Source: Akkermansia sp. (GTDB lineage Bacteria > Verrucomicrobiota > Verrucomicrobiia > Verrucomicrobiales > Akkermansiaceae). Taken from it: a stretch of 64,000 nt of DNA. A program made the translations under genes and the position numbers. The stretch is from NCBI RefSeq assembly GCF_020860705.1, contig NZ_JAJBTT010000033.1, positions 1-64,000 on the forward strand. Reading direction: 5' to 3'. Below the pieces are notes generated by a model. It was not told the DNA's origin. It ran no database searches and saw only the letters and a list, made by a program, of their open reading frames with translations. This document shows positions 43,438 through 52,185 of the stretch, in pieces; within the stretch, counting starts at the first letter, position 1, and each line of letters starts with the position of its first letter.

Positions 43438-45000
43438 ATGAAATTCAGAGGAACATGCGTTATCCTGCTGCTGTCCCTTCTCCTGCCTCCCTGTTCCTAC
43501 GGGCAGGAAAAGGAGGGAAGCAAAACCGCCACGGAAGCGGCAGAACAGCCGAAGGAGGAAACGCCCACCGTTCCCGTACCGGATGCGCGGCCGATAGATG
43601 ACGCCTCAGACCGTCCGGTTTTGCAGGGCAGTTCCAATGCCAACCCCGTACCCAATGGGCCGCAAAATTCAGCCGGCCTCCCCGCGGCAATGGAAGAACA
43701 GCCCATCAAAAAACAGCCGTTCACCAGCGTGTCCTCTTCCAAGCAATTTCACGTCATCGGACTGGATTCCCTGCTGGCCGGGGCCATTGCCACGCGGGCG
43801 GATGCCATACGCGCCGCCCTGGTGAAAATCCTCAAGCAGCCGGACGAATGGAAAAATAAAATCATCATCCGCCTGGTAGGAGAACCGGGGAGCCCGGTTC
43901 CGGCCAATCCCATCCGCACGCAAACCCTGATTGTAGGCAATAACCTCTCCTACAACATTTTTATTCATCTGGGCCGCGGCATTAACCAGGACAGGCTGCG
44001 CCATGCCGTCGTTTCCACCTTGCTGTATGAAATGATGCTGCGCACCGTGGACCCGGAAGGGCTGCCGGACAAGGTTGCACTGCCCCCCTGGCTTATTGCC
44101 GGGCTGGAACAGGCCGTCCTCTGGCATCAGAATGAAGCTGACCGGGCGATGTATTCCACCCTGTTCCAGCAGTCGGGCATCATGACCCCGGAAGAGATCG
44201 TGAACTGCCGGGAACCGGAAAAGGAACTGGATGCCACGTCCTACGCCGCCTATCAAACTTCCTGCGGGGCCCTGGTGCTCTGCCTCCTCAACCAGAAAAA
44301 CGGCCCGGAAGGGATGAAACAGCTTCTGGATCAGGCCATTCTGGGCAATGATGATCCCAAAAACCTCATCAAACGCCATTTTCCGCAGCTCAGTCTGACC
44401 CCCTCCTCCCTTCATAAATGGTGGACGCTCCAGCTTTCCCGCATGGCGACGCCCCCCGTGACGGAAACCCTCACGATCACGGAAACGGAACGGCACCTTC
44501 AGGAAGCCCTCACCCTGGTCAAATATGATCCGGACACCCGGACCACCACCACCTTTCCCCTGGACGACCTGGAACAGGCGAATGCCCTGACTGACCTGAA
44601 CAGGCAGCTTGCCAACGTATCCAGCAGCCTGCTCAACCTCAGCCGGTGTTCCTTCCCCGCCTACCGTCCCGTCATTGTGGAATACGCAAAACTCGTCGCC
44701 CTGATGCAAACCGGGAAAATCAACGGCCGGAAAGCCGCTCCCAAAATAGGGCAGCTGCGGGAAATCAGGGAACTTTCCATGAAAACCGCCCGGCGCGTCC
44801 GGGACTACATGGATTGGTATGAAATCAATACGCGGTCCGGAACCGGCAAGGCGTTCGCCTCCTATGCGGCAGCAGTCAAACTGCTCCGTGAACAGGACCA
44901 GCCGGCCAATACCCCCATTTCCCGGTATCTGGACGATATTGAAAAGTTGTACACTCTTCCGGCGAAGGCTCCCGTTCCTTCCCTGCATGTAAAGGATTGA
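43438..45000 (+). CDS. Secreted protein with a degenerate peptidase-MA-like domain
   Basis: 520 residues from the ATG at 43438. Signal peptide (~1-23; LPPCSYG could also be a lipobox). A Pro/Glu-rich linker precedes a region with RHAVVSTLLYEMMLR and PPWLIAGLEQAVLW, in the positions where gluzincin peptidases of the MA family have HExxH and the P-x-W-x-x-E-G block. Both zinc His are absent, so it is probably inactive, or the likeness is only structural. Ser/Thr-rich helices follow. Function unknown; third gene of the apparent unit. Confidence 0.6.
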   Translation: MKFRGTCVILLLSLLLPPCSYGQEKEGSKTATEAAEQPKEETPTVPVPDARPIDDASDRPVLQGSSNANPVPNGPQNSAGLPAAMEEQPIKKQPFTSVSSSKQFHVIGLDSLLAGAIATRADAIRAALVKILKQPDEWKNKIIIRLVGEPGSPVPANPIRTQTLIVGNNLSYNIFIHLGRGINQDRLRHAVVSTLLYEMMLRTVDPEGLPDKVALPPWLIAGLEQAVLWHQNEADRAMYSTLFQQSGIMTPEEIVNCREPEKELDATSYAAYQTSCGALVLCLLNQKNGPEGMKQLLDQAILGNDDPKNLIKRHFPQLSLTPSSLHKWWTLQLSRMATPPVTETLTITETERHLQEALTLVKYDPDTRTTTTFPLDDLEQANALTDLNRQLANVSSSLLNLSRCSFPAYRPVIVEYAKLVALMQTGKINGRKAAPKIGQLREIRELSMKTARRVRDYMDWYEINTRSGTGKAFASYAAAVKLLREQDQPANTPISRYLDDIEKLYTLPAKAPVPSLHVKD

Positions 45001-45177
45001 ACCGCCGCATGGAACGGCCATTCCTTTCCAGATGAAGCTCCTTTCCTCCGGGAAAAGCGGCATTCATGCATTTCCATTAAAAGACGGGTTGAGTTTCCCC
45101 TATTTTGATCTATCCCTGATTAACCAGATTACTTTATTTTTCATAATCTGATCAGGCAGAGCGGGATACTTCCGCTG

Positions 45178-45340
45178 CGGATTTACAATCCGGAAGTCAA
45201 CTTATTTTTTTAAGTTCAAGAAAGTAACAACAAATATTCCTACATATAAAGTAGGAATAAAGAACACCGCCTAATACGGAAACCTTATTTATTTATAAGA
45301 AGTTATTGAATTTGAGGCAGTCTTCCGGATTGTAAATCCG
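45178..45340. repeat. Element with 19-bp terminal inverted repeats upstream of a PEP-CTERM gene (E2)
   Basis: Left arm CGGATTTACAATCCGGAAG (45178-45196) is the exact complement of the right arm CTTCCGGATTGTAAATCCG (45322-45340). Inside is a hairpin TATTCCTAC...GTAGGAATA (about 45235-45259). Arms resemble those of E1 (20387-20581) with AC and GT exchanged on the two sides. Ends 36 bp before the start of the PEP-CTERM gene. AT-rich, no ORF. Confidence 0.6.
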
Positions 45341-45376
45341 ATACTGGTTTCGTTCAGTAATTATTTTAATAAATTC

Positions 45377-46165
45377 ATGAAATCCTCTCTGTATCTTGCG
45401 ATGTTCCTGCTTTGTTCGGGATTGGGGGCTCAAGCTGCCACATTGAAATATTTTTATGATTTCAACAAACTTAACGGAAGCCTGTCTTCTTTAAACGACA
45501 ATAATCTGGCCGGGCCGAATGCGGGCAGCGCCACGTTCAGCGGATCAGGCTGGATGAATTATACCAATGGTTATGAAGGCCTGGGCTATGACAGCCGCAC
45601 GAACGGCGGGCAATTGACGCTGGGCTCCTCCAGTACGGGGCTGGGGCTGAATGCTACGGAAGGGTTCAGCCTTTCCATTGCCGTCAAGGACTACTCCCCC
45701 GGCAATACCGCGTCCACGGCTCTATGGAAAAGCATCCTGACCTTCACGTCCGGCAACAGCCAGAACATGTACCTCCAGAAGGATTCCGGTGACGCCTCCG
45801 CCGCCGGGGCATGGGCGGCGTATTGCGGCGGAAACGTGGGCAACTGGGCCAACCTGGCGATTTCCAAGGATTCCTTTGCCAATATCATCATCACCTTCCA
45901 GAACGGGGACTTGAACATTTATCTGGATGGCCAGCGTAGAATCACCGCTTCCGGCGTCAATTTCACCGGAGACGTGCAGTCCCTCAAGCTGGCGTCCACC
46001 GCCAATACGACCATGGATGACCTCCAATTATACTCCGGCGTCCTGAACAGCTCGGAAATTGCGGCCCTGGCCGCCAACCCCGCCCTTCCCGTTCCGGAAC
46101 CCGCCACGGCCACATTGAGCCTGCTGGGCCTGGCCTCCCTGGGCATGATGCGTCGCAGAAGCTAA
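45377..46165 (+). CDS. PEP-CTERM protein with LamG/concanavalin-like domain
   Basis: 262 residues. Signal peptide (~1-21), then a jelly-roll type domain (YFYDFNKLNGS, YTNGYEGLGYDSR, FSLSIAVKDYS, NIYLDGQRRITASG, MDDLQLYSG) typical of LamG/concanavalin-like glucanase folds that bind sugars. It ends VPEPATA, LSLLGLASLGMM and RRRS, an exosortase sorting signal. Followed by a terminator-like hairpin and then another PEP-CTERM gene. Confidence 0.86.
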   Translation: MKSSLYLAMFLLCSGLGAQAATLKYFYDFNKLNGSLSSLNDNNLAGPNAGSATFSGSGWMNYTNGYEGLGYDSRTNGGQLTLGSSSTGLGLNATEGFSLSIAVKDYSPGNTASTALWKSILTFTSGNSQNMYLQKDSGDASAAGAWAAYCGGNVGNWANLAISKDSFANIIITFQNGDLNIYLDGQRRITASGVNFTGDVQSLKLASTANTTMDDLQLYSGVLNSSEIAALAANPALPVPEPATATLSLLGLASLGMMRRRS

Positions 46166-46189
46166 CCTGAAATTAATTCATGATTTTTT

Positions 46190-46230
46190 AAAAGGGAAAG
46201 CAAGTTAGTTCTTGTTTTCCCTTTTTTATT
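46190..46230 (+). terminator. Terminator after the LamG-type PEP-CTERM gene
   Basis: AAAGGGAAAGCAAG and CTTGTTTTCCCTTT arms, loop TTAGTT, U-run TTTTTTATT. Only 29 bp before the next ATG. Confidence 0.72.
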
Positions 46231-46258
46231 CAATAATACCCTATTTATCAGAAACTGC

Positions 46259-49200
46259 ATGAAAATTACCGCACTATTCTTCGGCGTGTTTGCCGGCTGC
46301 CTCTCTTGCATCCCGGCCCATGGCTCCAATTACATCTGGAATGGAGGAAACGGAACCTGGACGGATTCCGGAGCGTGGGAATTGGACGGCTCCGCCGCCG
46401 ACTGGAACAATGGAAACACCGCCCAGTTCCAGACGGAATCCACCATTACGGTCGAAAACGGGATCATTGCCTCCGGACTGCTTTACGACGGAGCGGCCCT
46501 CACCTTCAACGGAGGCTCCCTTACCCTGACGGGCGCGGCTGCCGGAAGCAATGGAGGTTCCGCCGCCTTTTCCGGCACCGGCCTGATTCTGGACGCCCCC
46601 GCTGCGGAGGATTCCTATGAAGTCCGGGATACCAGCCTGACCGGCTCCTCCACGCTTACCAAGACAGGCGCGGGAACAGTCACCCTGGCGGGAACGCATA
46701 CGGCCAGCGGCACGTGGAACATCAATGCGGGCACGCTGGTCTTCACCGGGGAAAGAAACATCACGGCTACTGACAACAACCGGATTGACGGAAAAATCAA
46801 CATCGCTTCCGGGGCCGTGCTGGACGCCAGCAACGGCCGTCTGTTCCATAACGGTGTCTATACCGCCAATTACCAGTCCCCCACCATCACGCTCAGCGGC
46901 GGAACGCTTAAACTGAATCAATTCGGATATGACTCCGCCTCACTGGGCAAGCTGCACAATAATTTTTACGCTCTTAAATTCGCTTCCGGCACTTCCAGCT
47001 GCATCGTCATTTCCCAAGGCTATGAATCCGGAGGAACGGCCAGCCGCGGCATTTACATTTCCGGCTGGGGAACCACGGCCGTCATTGAACTGGGAGCCAA
47101 CCAGAGCCTTACATGGAATTCCTCCAGTGCCCAGGACGTCATCGTCTGTGAAACCGGAGCCGGCAGCGCCCTGGAACTGGCCATTGGAGAAAATTCCGTA
47201 CTCTACTTCAACCAGGTCTTTGCCAATAAAAACACGTCCAACGAATACGGTGACCCGACCACCGGCAATTTTTCCGGCCTGAGCCTGATCAAATCCGGAG
47301 CCGGGGAGCTGGTCATCAAAAGGGCCAACACGATTTCCTCCGGGCGCACGGTTCGCGTGGACGCAGGCAAGTTGACGCTGGACGTGGACAACGCCTTTGG
47401 CAACGGCGGCAATCTGGGCAATGTAAGCATTGCTTCCGGAGCCCTGTTCTCCATGAACGGCCATACTCTTTCCAACGTCATCGACGTCCAAAACGGAGCT
47501 ACGCTGGACATGGGCGGCAGCGCCTATGCCAGCATGGTCAACTGGCATGAAGGCGGCATCCTCCTGAATACGGAGAACAACAAGGGCACGCTCAACATCA
47601 TGACCCGCGCAGCCCTGGAACTTGGCTCCAAGGCATGGGCCGGGAGCGTGCTGACGGATACGGATACCGTCTTCACCCTCACGGCGGACCAGAATCTGGG
47701 CGCGCTGGGGGCAAACGTCAACTGCTGGGTAGGGGGACGGGGGTATAATAACGCCCTCCAAAGCATCACCTTCACGGGGGACCATGAAATCAACATGGAC
47801 AACTATGGAGCCAAGTGGGCCGTCATCCTCTCGGAAAACGTCACCTTCCAGGACATCGGGAACCTGACCTTCTCCAACAATGCCTCCAACATGGCCGACA
47901 CGGACGCCCTTTACGGCGCGGGAGCCATTGCCGCCAACGATACGGTCAGCTTCAGCAGCACGGGGGCCCTTACGTTCAACAACAACAGCGTGAGCGCCGA
48001 TGGCGGCGCTTCCGGTGGCGCCATTTACGCCTCCGGTGGAGCCTCCTTTATCAACACGGGAGCCATCAGCTTTTCCGGCAACTCCGCCATGACGCATGGA
48101 GGGGCCATTTACACGGGAGGCACCACGGGCAGCCTGATTTTCTCCGACATTGCGGAAAACATCTCCTTCACCGGAAACACGGCCGGAGAAAACGGCGGAG
48201 CCATCAATAACGACTATGAAACCGTGGAATGGTCCAACGTGGGCCATGTCACCTTCTCCGAAAACATCGCGGAGGCAGGTGCGGGCGGCGCCATCTGGTC
48301 GGGAGGCGACGTAACGGTAAACACGGCCGCCTCCTTCAGCATGGCGGGCAACGAGGCGCGGGACGGAAGCGGTGGTGCCATTTATTCAGACGGCAACGTC
48401 TCCTTCTCCGGAGTGGATTCCCTGACCTTTTCCGGCAATCATGCGTACACCTCCGGAGGCGCGATCGGAGCTTATGGAGACATCACCGTCTCCGATTCCG
48501 GAACTGCCTCCTTCTCCGGCAATACGGCTTATGAAGGGGGTGCCCTGGACGCCTATAACGTCGTCATTTCCGGCAATACCGGAACGGTGCTGTTTGAAAA
48601 CAACAGCGCGGAAAACGCAGGAGGAGCCATCAACGTGCAAGGTGGCGGTTCCGTTGCCCTGACGGCAGACCAGGCGGACATCATTTTCCGCGGAAACACT
48701 GCCGTGAACGGGGACATTTACAACGCCATCCATTTCAACGACGGTTCCATGGCTTCCTTCAACGCGGCGGACAACCGCCGGGTCCTGTTTGAAGACGGCC
48801 TCAGCTCCCAGGATGAATCCGTCGTGGACATCAGCATCAATGACGCTGCCGGATCCGGCGGTACGGTCGCCATGTCCGGAGCAAACAGCCAGTCCGACAT
48901 CCGGGCCAATACGACCGTGTACGGCGGCACGTTCTCCGTTACCAACGGAGCAAGCTATGGCTACCGCTCCGCAGACTGGAGCACGGAAGAGGCGCGCACG
49001 TCCTTCACGGTCAACGGCGGAACGCTCCACATCGGGGAACAGTCCACCCTGAACGCGGCGGACGTGAGTCTGGAAGACGGCACGCAACTGTCCGTCATGG
49101 GCACCGGCAGCTTGAACGCAGACACGGTGACGCTGGGGAACAATGTCTCCATCCTTGGAACGGGTGAAGGCATCTTCTCCATGGCGGCCAACGCCATTGA

Positions 49201-49630
49201 CATGTCCAACGGAATCACCATTGACCTTTCACGGGGCTCCATGGTAGGCTTGGAACTGCATGCAGACACCCTGGCTCTGGGGGGCACGCTGACGCTGGGC
49301 GACGACCAGGTGGATTACACCGCCGCCATCTGGCAGAGCGACCAGTCCTACCTCGTCATGGATGCCTCCGGCGTTACCAGCATGGACGGAACCTTCTCTG
49401 AAATCCTTTCATCCCTCTCCAATTCCAGCACCATCACGGTGGGGAACCTGGGGCTGGAAGGCTATGACCCAGACCTGGAACTTGGCCGTTGGGAACTGCG
49501 CTGGGATGACGGCAACGCCCTGCATCTGGACTGGATTTCCAACGGCCTGGTAGTCCCCGAACCCTCCACTTCGCTTCTGCTCCTTCTGGCGGCCGGCGGC
49601 CTGCTTGCCGTCAGGAAGCGCACCATCTGA
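46259..49630 (+). CDS. Large PEP-CTERM protein with Pmp-like beta-helix repeats
   Basis: 1123 residues. Signal peptide (~1-22), an autotransporter-associated beta-strand opening (YIWNGGNGTWTDSGAWELDG, GAGTVTLAGT), then from about residue 530 to 820 a run of GGAI and FxxN type units (FSGNSAMTHGGAIYTGG, GGAINNDYE, GGAIYSDG, GGAIGAYG), the motif pair that defines chlamydial Pmp proteins. It ends in VPEPSTS, a Leu-rich helix and RKR, the PEP-CTERM signal; there is no autotransporter beta-barrel. A surface adhesin or matrix protein is likely (inference). GH18 follows 23 bp later. Confidence 0.83.
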   Translation: MKITALFFGVFAGCLSCIPAHGSNYIWNGGNGTWTDSGAWELDGSAADWNNGNTAQFQTESTITVENGIIASGLLYDGAALTFNGGSLTLTGAAAGSNGGSAAFSGTGLILDAPAAEDSYEVRDTSLTGSSTLTKTGAGTVTLAGTHTASGTWNINAGTLVFTGERNITATDNNRIDGKINIASGAVLDASNGRLFHNGVYTANYQSPTITLSGGTLKLNQFGYDSASLGKLHNNFYALKFASGTSSCIVISQGYESGGTASRGIYISGWGTTAVIELGANQSLTWNSSSAQDVIVCETGAGSALELAIGENSVLYFNQVFANKNTSNEYGDPTTGNFSGLSLIKSGAGELVIKRANTISSGRTVRVDAGKLTLDVDNAFGNGGNLGNVSIASGALFSMNGHTLSNVIDVQNGATLDMGGSAYASMVNWHEGGILLNTENNKGTLNIMTRAALELGSKAWAGSVLTDTDTVFTLTADQNLGALGANVNCWVGGRGYNNALQSITFTGDHEINMDNYGAKWAVILSENVTFQDIGNLTFSNNASNMADTDALYGAGAIAANDTVSFSSTGALTFNNNSVSADGGASGGAIYASGGASFINTGAISFSGNSAMTHGGAIYTGGTTGSLIFSDIAENISFTGNTAGENGGAINNDYETVEWSNVGHVTFSENIAEAGAGGAIWSGGDVTVNTAASFSMAGNEARDGSGGAIYSDGNVSFSGVDSLTFSGNHAYTSGGAIGAYGDITVSDSGTASFSGNTAYEGGALDAYNVVISGNTGTVLFENNSAENAGGAINVQGGGSVALTADQADIIFRGNTAVNGDIYNAIHFNDGSMASFNAADNRRVLFEDGLSSQDESVVDISINDAAGSGGTVAMSGANSQSDIRANTTVYGGTFSVTNGASYGYRSADWSTEEARTSFTVNGGTLHIGEQSTLNAADVSLEDGTQLSVMGTGSLNADTVTLGNNVSILGTGEGIFSMAANAIDMSNGITIDLSRGSMVGLELHADTLALGGTLTLGDDQVDYTAAIWQSDQSYLVMDASGVTSMDGTFSEILSSLSNSSTITVGNLGLEGYDPDLELGRWELRWDDGNALHLDWISNGLVVPEPSTSLLLLLAAGGLLAVRKRTI

Positions 49631-49653
49631 AAAACACTCACCTTTAATCAAAC

Positions 49654-51096
49654 ATGAATCCTATTCTTAAAACCGGCATGTGCGTCCTGGCCCTTGGCCT
49701 GTCCGGCGCAGCTCCGCTGCACGCAGCTTCCGCCACGGCGGCCTGTGAACAAACGCACTCCATCCTGTATGCGGGGGCGGCCAACCAGGCTATCATGAAA
49801 ATCAAGGTGACCGTCACGGAAACCAACCAGATCCTGAAGGGAATGACCTTCTCCATGGCTGGCACCTCCTCCATCTCCGACATCGCGAAAGCCCAGATTT
49901 TCTACTCCGGTTCCACTCCCTACTTCTCCCCGAACGCGGAGCAGATCAACCGCCGTGCCGTGCCCGTCCTCAATGCCATCTCCAAAGGGGCCAAAACCTT
50001 CCAATTCGAGGGGAGCCAGGCTCTTTCCGCAGGAGACAACTACTTCTGGCTGTGCGTGGACCTCATCCCCCGCGCACGCGGCTTGAACAAGGTGGACGCC
50101 TCCTGCACGGGCGTCGCCCTGCTGGAAGATTCTAATGTAGCGGTCGCCAACCCTTCCCCGGAAGGCTGCGCGGAGGTATACCCCTACCAGTTCCGTGTGG
50201 TGCCCTACTACCGCAACACCAACCTGATGCAGTGGAATCCCAACCAACTGACCGCCCAGCATTTCAAATCATTCACGGACCTCATTTACTTCAATGTAGG
50301 CTGTGATGCGGACGGGAACCTGACGGGACAAAACAACACCCAGTTCCTGAACGGCCTGGACAAGCTCAAGAACCTGCGCGGAACGGCGGGCAGCAAAATC
50401 ATTCTGGGCGTGGCCCATTGCGATGCCGGATTGACGGCTTTTACGGGGAATGCGGAAAAGAGGAGCCAATTCGCCCGGCAGCTCGTTTCCTTCGCCAAGG
50501 AAAAGGGCTTCGACGGCATAGACATTGACTGGGAATACCCGGACAATAACACCGAATGGTACAACTTCTGCCTGCTGCTGGGGGAAGTGCGCTCCGCCAT
50601 GGGAGCCAGCGGCATGTCCCTGAGCGCGGCGATCAATCCGTATTACCTGGCTCCCACCAGGGAAATGATGGACCTGCTGGACTTCGTCAACGTCATGAGC
50701 TATGACCGCGGCGGCCAGCACTCCACGTATCCGGACATGCTCACGGACATCCAGTCCATGCGGGGGAAAAATGTTCCCGACTGTAAAATCGTCGTCGGCC
50801 TGCCGTTTTATACGAACGAAACCCGCTCCAACCGCAACTGGGATGCCCAGAAAGGCTACTCCAACGTTATTCAGCTCTATCCCAACATTGCCCCCGGTAC
50901 GGACCTCTGCACCATTGACGGCCAGCAGCACTACTTTAACGGCATCACCACCATTAAGAAAAAATGCCAGTACGTGAAAACCCAGAAGCTGGGCGGCGTG
51001 ATGATCTGGTGCTATGATGGCGATTTACTGCTGACGCATGCGAAATCCCTGGCTAAAGCCATGTACACGGTCATCAAGCAACAACCTGTCCGCTAA
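49654..51096 (+). CDS. GH18 glycoside hydrolase with N-terminal beta domain
   Basis: 480 residues. Signal peptide (~1-24), then a ~150-residue domain (residues ~25-175) of unclear type, followed by a GH18 barrel with the catalytic line GFDGIDIDWEYP (Asp and Glu of DxxDxDxE) and VNVMSYDRGG, VVGLPFY, GGVMIWCYDGD. GH18 cleaves beta-1,4 GlcNAc links, as chitinase or as endo-beta-N-acetylglucosaminidase on N-glycans; a gut bacterium more likely uses the latter (inference). Followed by a strong terminator. Confidence 0.9.
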   Translation: MNPILKTGMCVLALGLSGAAPLHAASATAACEQTHSILYAGAANQAIMKIKVTVTETNQILKGMTFSMAGTSSISDIAKAQIFYSGSTPYFSPNAEQINRRAVPVLNAISKGAKTFQFEGSQALSAGDNYFWLCVDLIPRARGLNKVDASCTGVALLEDSNVAVANPSPEGCAEVYPYQFRVVPYYRNTNLMQWNPNQLTAQHFKSFTDLIYFNVGCDADGNLTGQNNTQFLNGLDKLKNLRGTAGSKIILGVAHCDAGLTAFTGNAEKRSQFARQLVSFAKEKGFDGIDIDWEYPDNNTEWYNFCLLLGEVRSAMGASGMSLSAAINPYYLAPTREMMDLLDFVNVMSYDRGGQHSTYPDMLTDIQSMRGKNVPDCKIVVGLPFYTNETRSNRNWDAQKGYSNVIQLYPNIAPGTDLCTIDGQQHYFNGITTIKKKCQYVKTQKLGGVMIWCYDGDLLLTHAKSLAKAMYTVIKQQPVR

Positions 51097-51121
51097 CGCC
51101 TTGAAGCGGTCTTTCCTCCGG

Positions 51122-51157
51122 CGCGCATTTCCTTCTGGGAAATGCGCGTTTTTTTAT
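51122..51157 (+). terminator. Rho-independent terminator of the GH18 gene
   Basis: CGCGCATTTCC and GGGAAATGCGCG arms around TTCT, followed by TTTTTTT. Confidence 0.88.
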
Positions 51158-51203
51158 GTGGTCTTTTTTGATTCAGAGGGATTCAGGGGTTGTCTTTCAC
51201 AGC

Positions 51204-51218
51204 ATGATTTGCAATCAT
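51204..51218. promoter_or_regulatory. Palindromic operator candidate upstream of nanA
   Basis: ATGATT TGC AATCAT, six-base perfect arms around a 3-base centre, 33 bp before the nanA ATG. Could bind a dimeric repressor of sialate genes; no NanR gene is visible nearby. Confidence 0.3.
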
Positions 51219-51250
51219 TTCCCCGAATCATTTTCATATCACTTTACAAT

Positions 51251-52168
51251 ATGAACACCTCATTGAAACTCCACGGCCTGGTGGCCGCCGTACACACTCC
51301 GTTCAAGGCGGACGGTTCCCTGAATCCTTCTAGCGTTGACGCCCAGGCCAAACTGCTTGCCTCCCAGGGCATCAAGCTCGCTTTCATTACCGGCAGCACC
51401 GGGGAATCCTCTTCCATGCAGCTTGCGGAACGCAAGGAAATCTACTCTGCCTGGAAGGAAGCCTCCGCCAAGTACGGCGTGGACGTCATCGCCCACACCG
51501 GTTCCAACAGCGTCTGGGACGCCCGTGAACTGGCCGCCTTTGCCCAGGAGTGCGGCTTTGTGGCTACCAGTTCCCTTGCCCCCTCCTATTACAAGCCCGG
51601 CACCGTCCAGCGCCTGGTGGAATGCTGTGCCTTTGCCGCTTCCGGAGCTCCCGACCTGCCCTATTATTATTACGACATCCCCGTACTGACGGGCGTGCGT
51701 TTCAATCCGGTGGATTTCATCAAGCTGGCGAAAGAACAGATCCCGAACTTTGCGGGCATCAAATTCACCAATCCCGACCTGGCCCTGTACCAGACCACGC
51801 TGAATTACGACAAGAACGTGGATATTCCCTGGGGCGTGGATGAATGGTTCACGGGGGCCCTTTCCGTGGGCGCCAGGGGAGCCGTGGGAAGCTCCTTCAA
51901 CTTCGCCCCGGCCCTGTACCAGAAGCTGATCAAATCCTTTGAAGAAGGCGACGTGGAAACGGCTCGCGACTGCCAGTGGAAATCCGTGCAGATGATCAAC
52001 ATCCTGGCCTCCAAGGGCTACATGGGCTGCGCCAAGGCCCTGATGGGCTGGCTGGGCGTCGACCTGGGGCCGGCCCGTCTGCCGCAGGGCAATCCTACCG
52101 CGGAGCAGCTCAAGGAACTCCGGTCCGAGCTGGAAGCCATCGGCTTCTTCCAGTGGTCCATGAACTAA
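51251..52168 (+). CDS. nanA: N-acetylneuraminate lyase
   Basis: 305 residues from the ATG at 51251. Class I aldolase barrel of the DHDPS/NAL family: AAVHTPF, the GSTGESSSM loop, the catalytic Tyr (about Tyr141) in YYYYDIP, and the Schiff-base Lys (about Lys171) in GIKFTNPD. It splits Neu5Ac into ManNAc and pyruvate in the cytoplasm. The AGE epimerase follows by 17 bp, which makes the sialate role more likely than dihydrodipicolinate synthesis. No transporter or kinase gene for the pathway is in the window. Confidence 0.92.
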   Translation: MNTSLKLHGLVAAVHTPFKADGSLNPSSVDAQAKLLASQGIKLAFITGSTGESSSMQLAERKEIYSAWKEASAKYGVDVIAHTGSNSVWDARELAAFAQECGFVATSSLAPSYYKPGTVQRLVECCAFAASGAPDLPYYYYDIPVLTGVRFNPVDFIKLAKEQIPNFAGIKFTNPDLALYQTTLNYDKNVDIPWGVDEWFTGALSVGARGAVGSSFNFAPALYQKLIKSFEEGDVETARDCQWKSVQMINILASKGYMGCAKALMGWLGVDLGPARLPQGNPTAEQLKELRSELEAIGFFQWSMN

Positions 52169-52185
52169 ATAGCTTTCCCCCTTTT

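Noticed and set aside
46940..48247. 435-codon minus-strand frame over the Pmp-like gene
   Set aside because: Shadow; the sense strand has a signal peptide, repeats and sorting tail.
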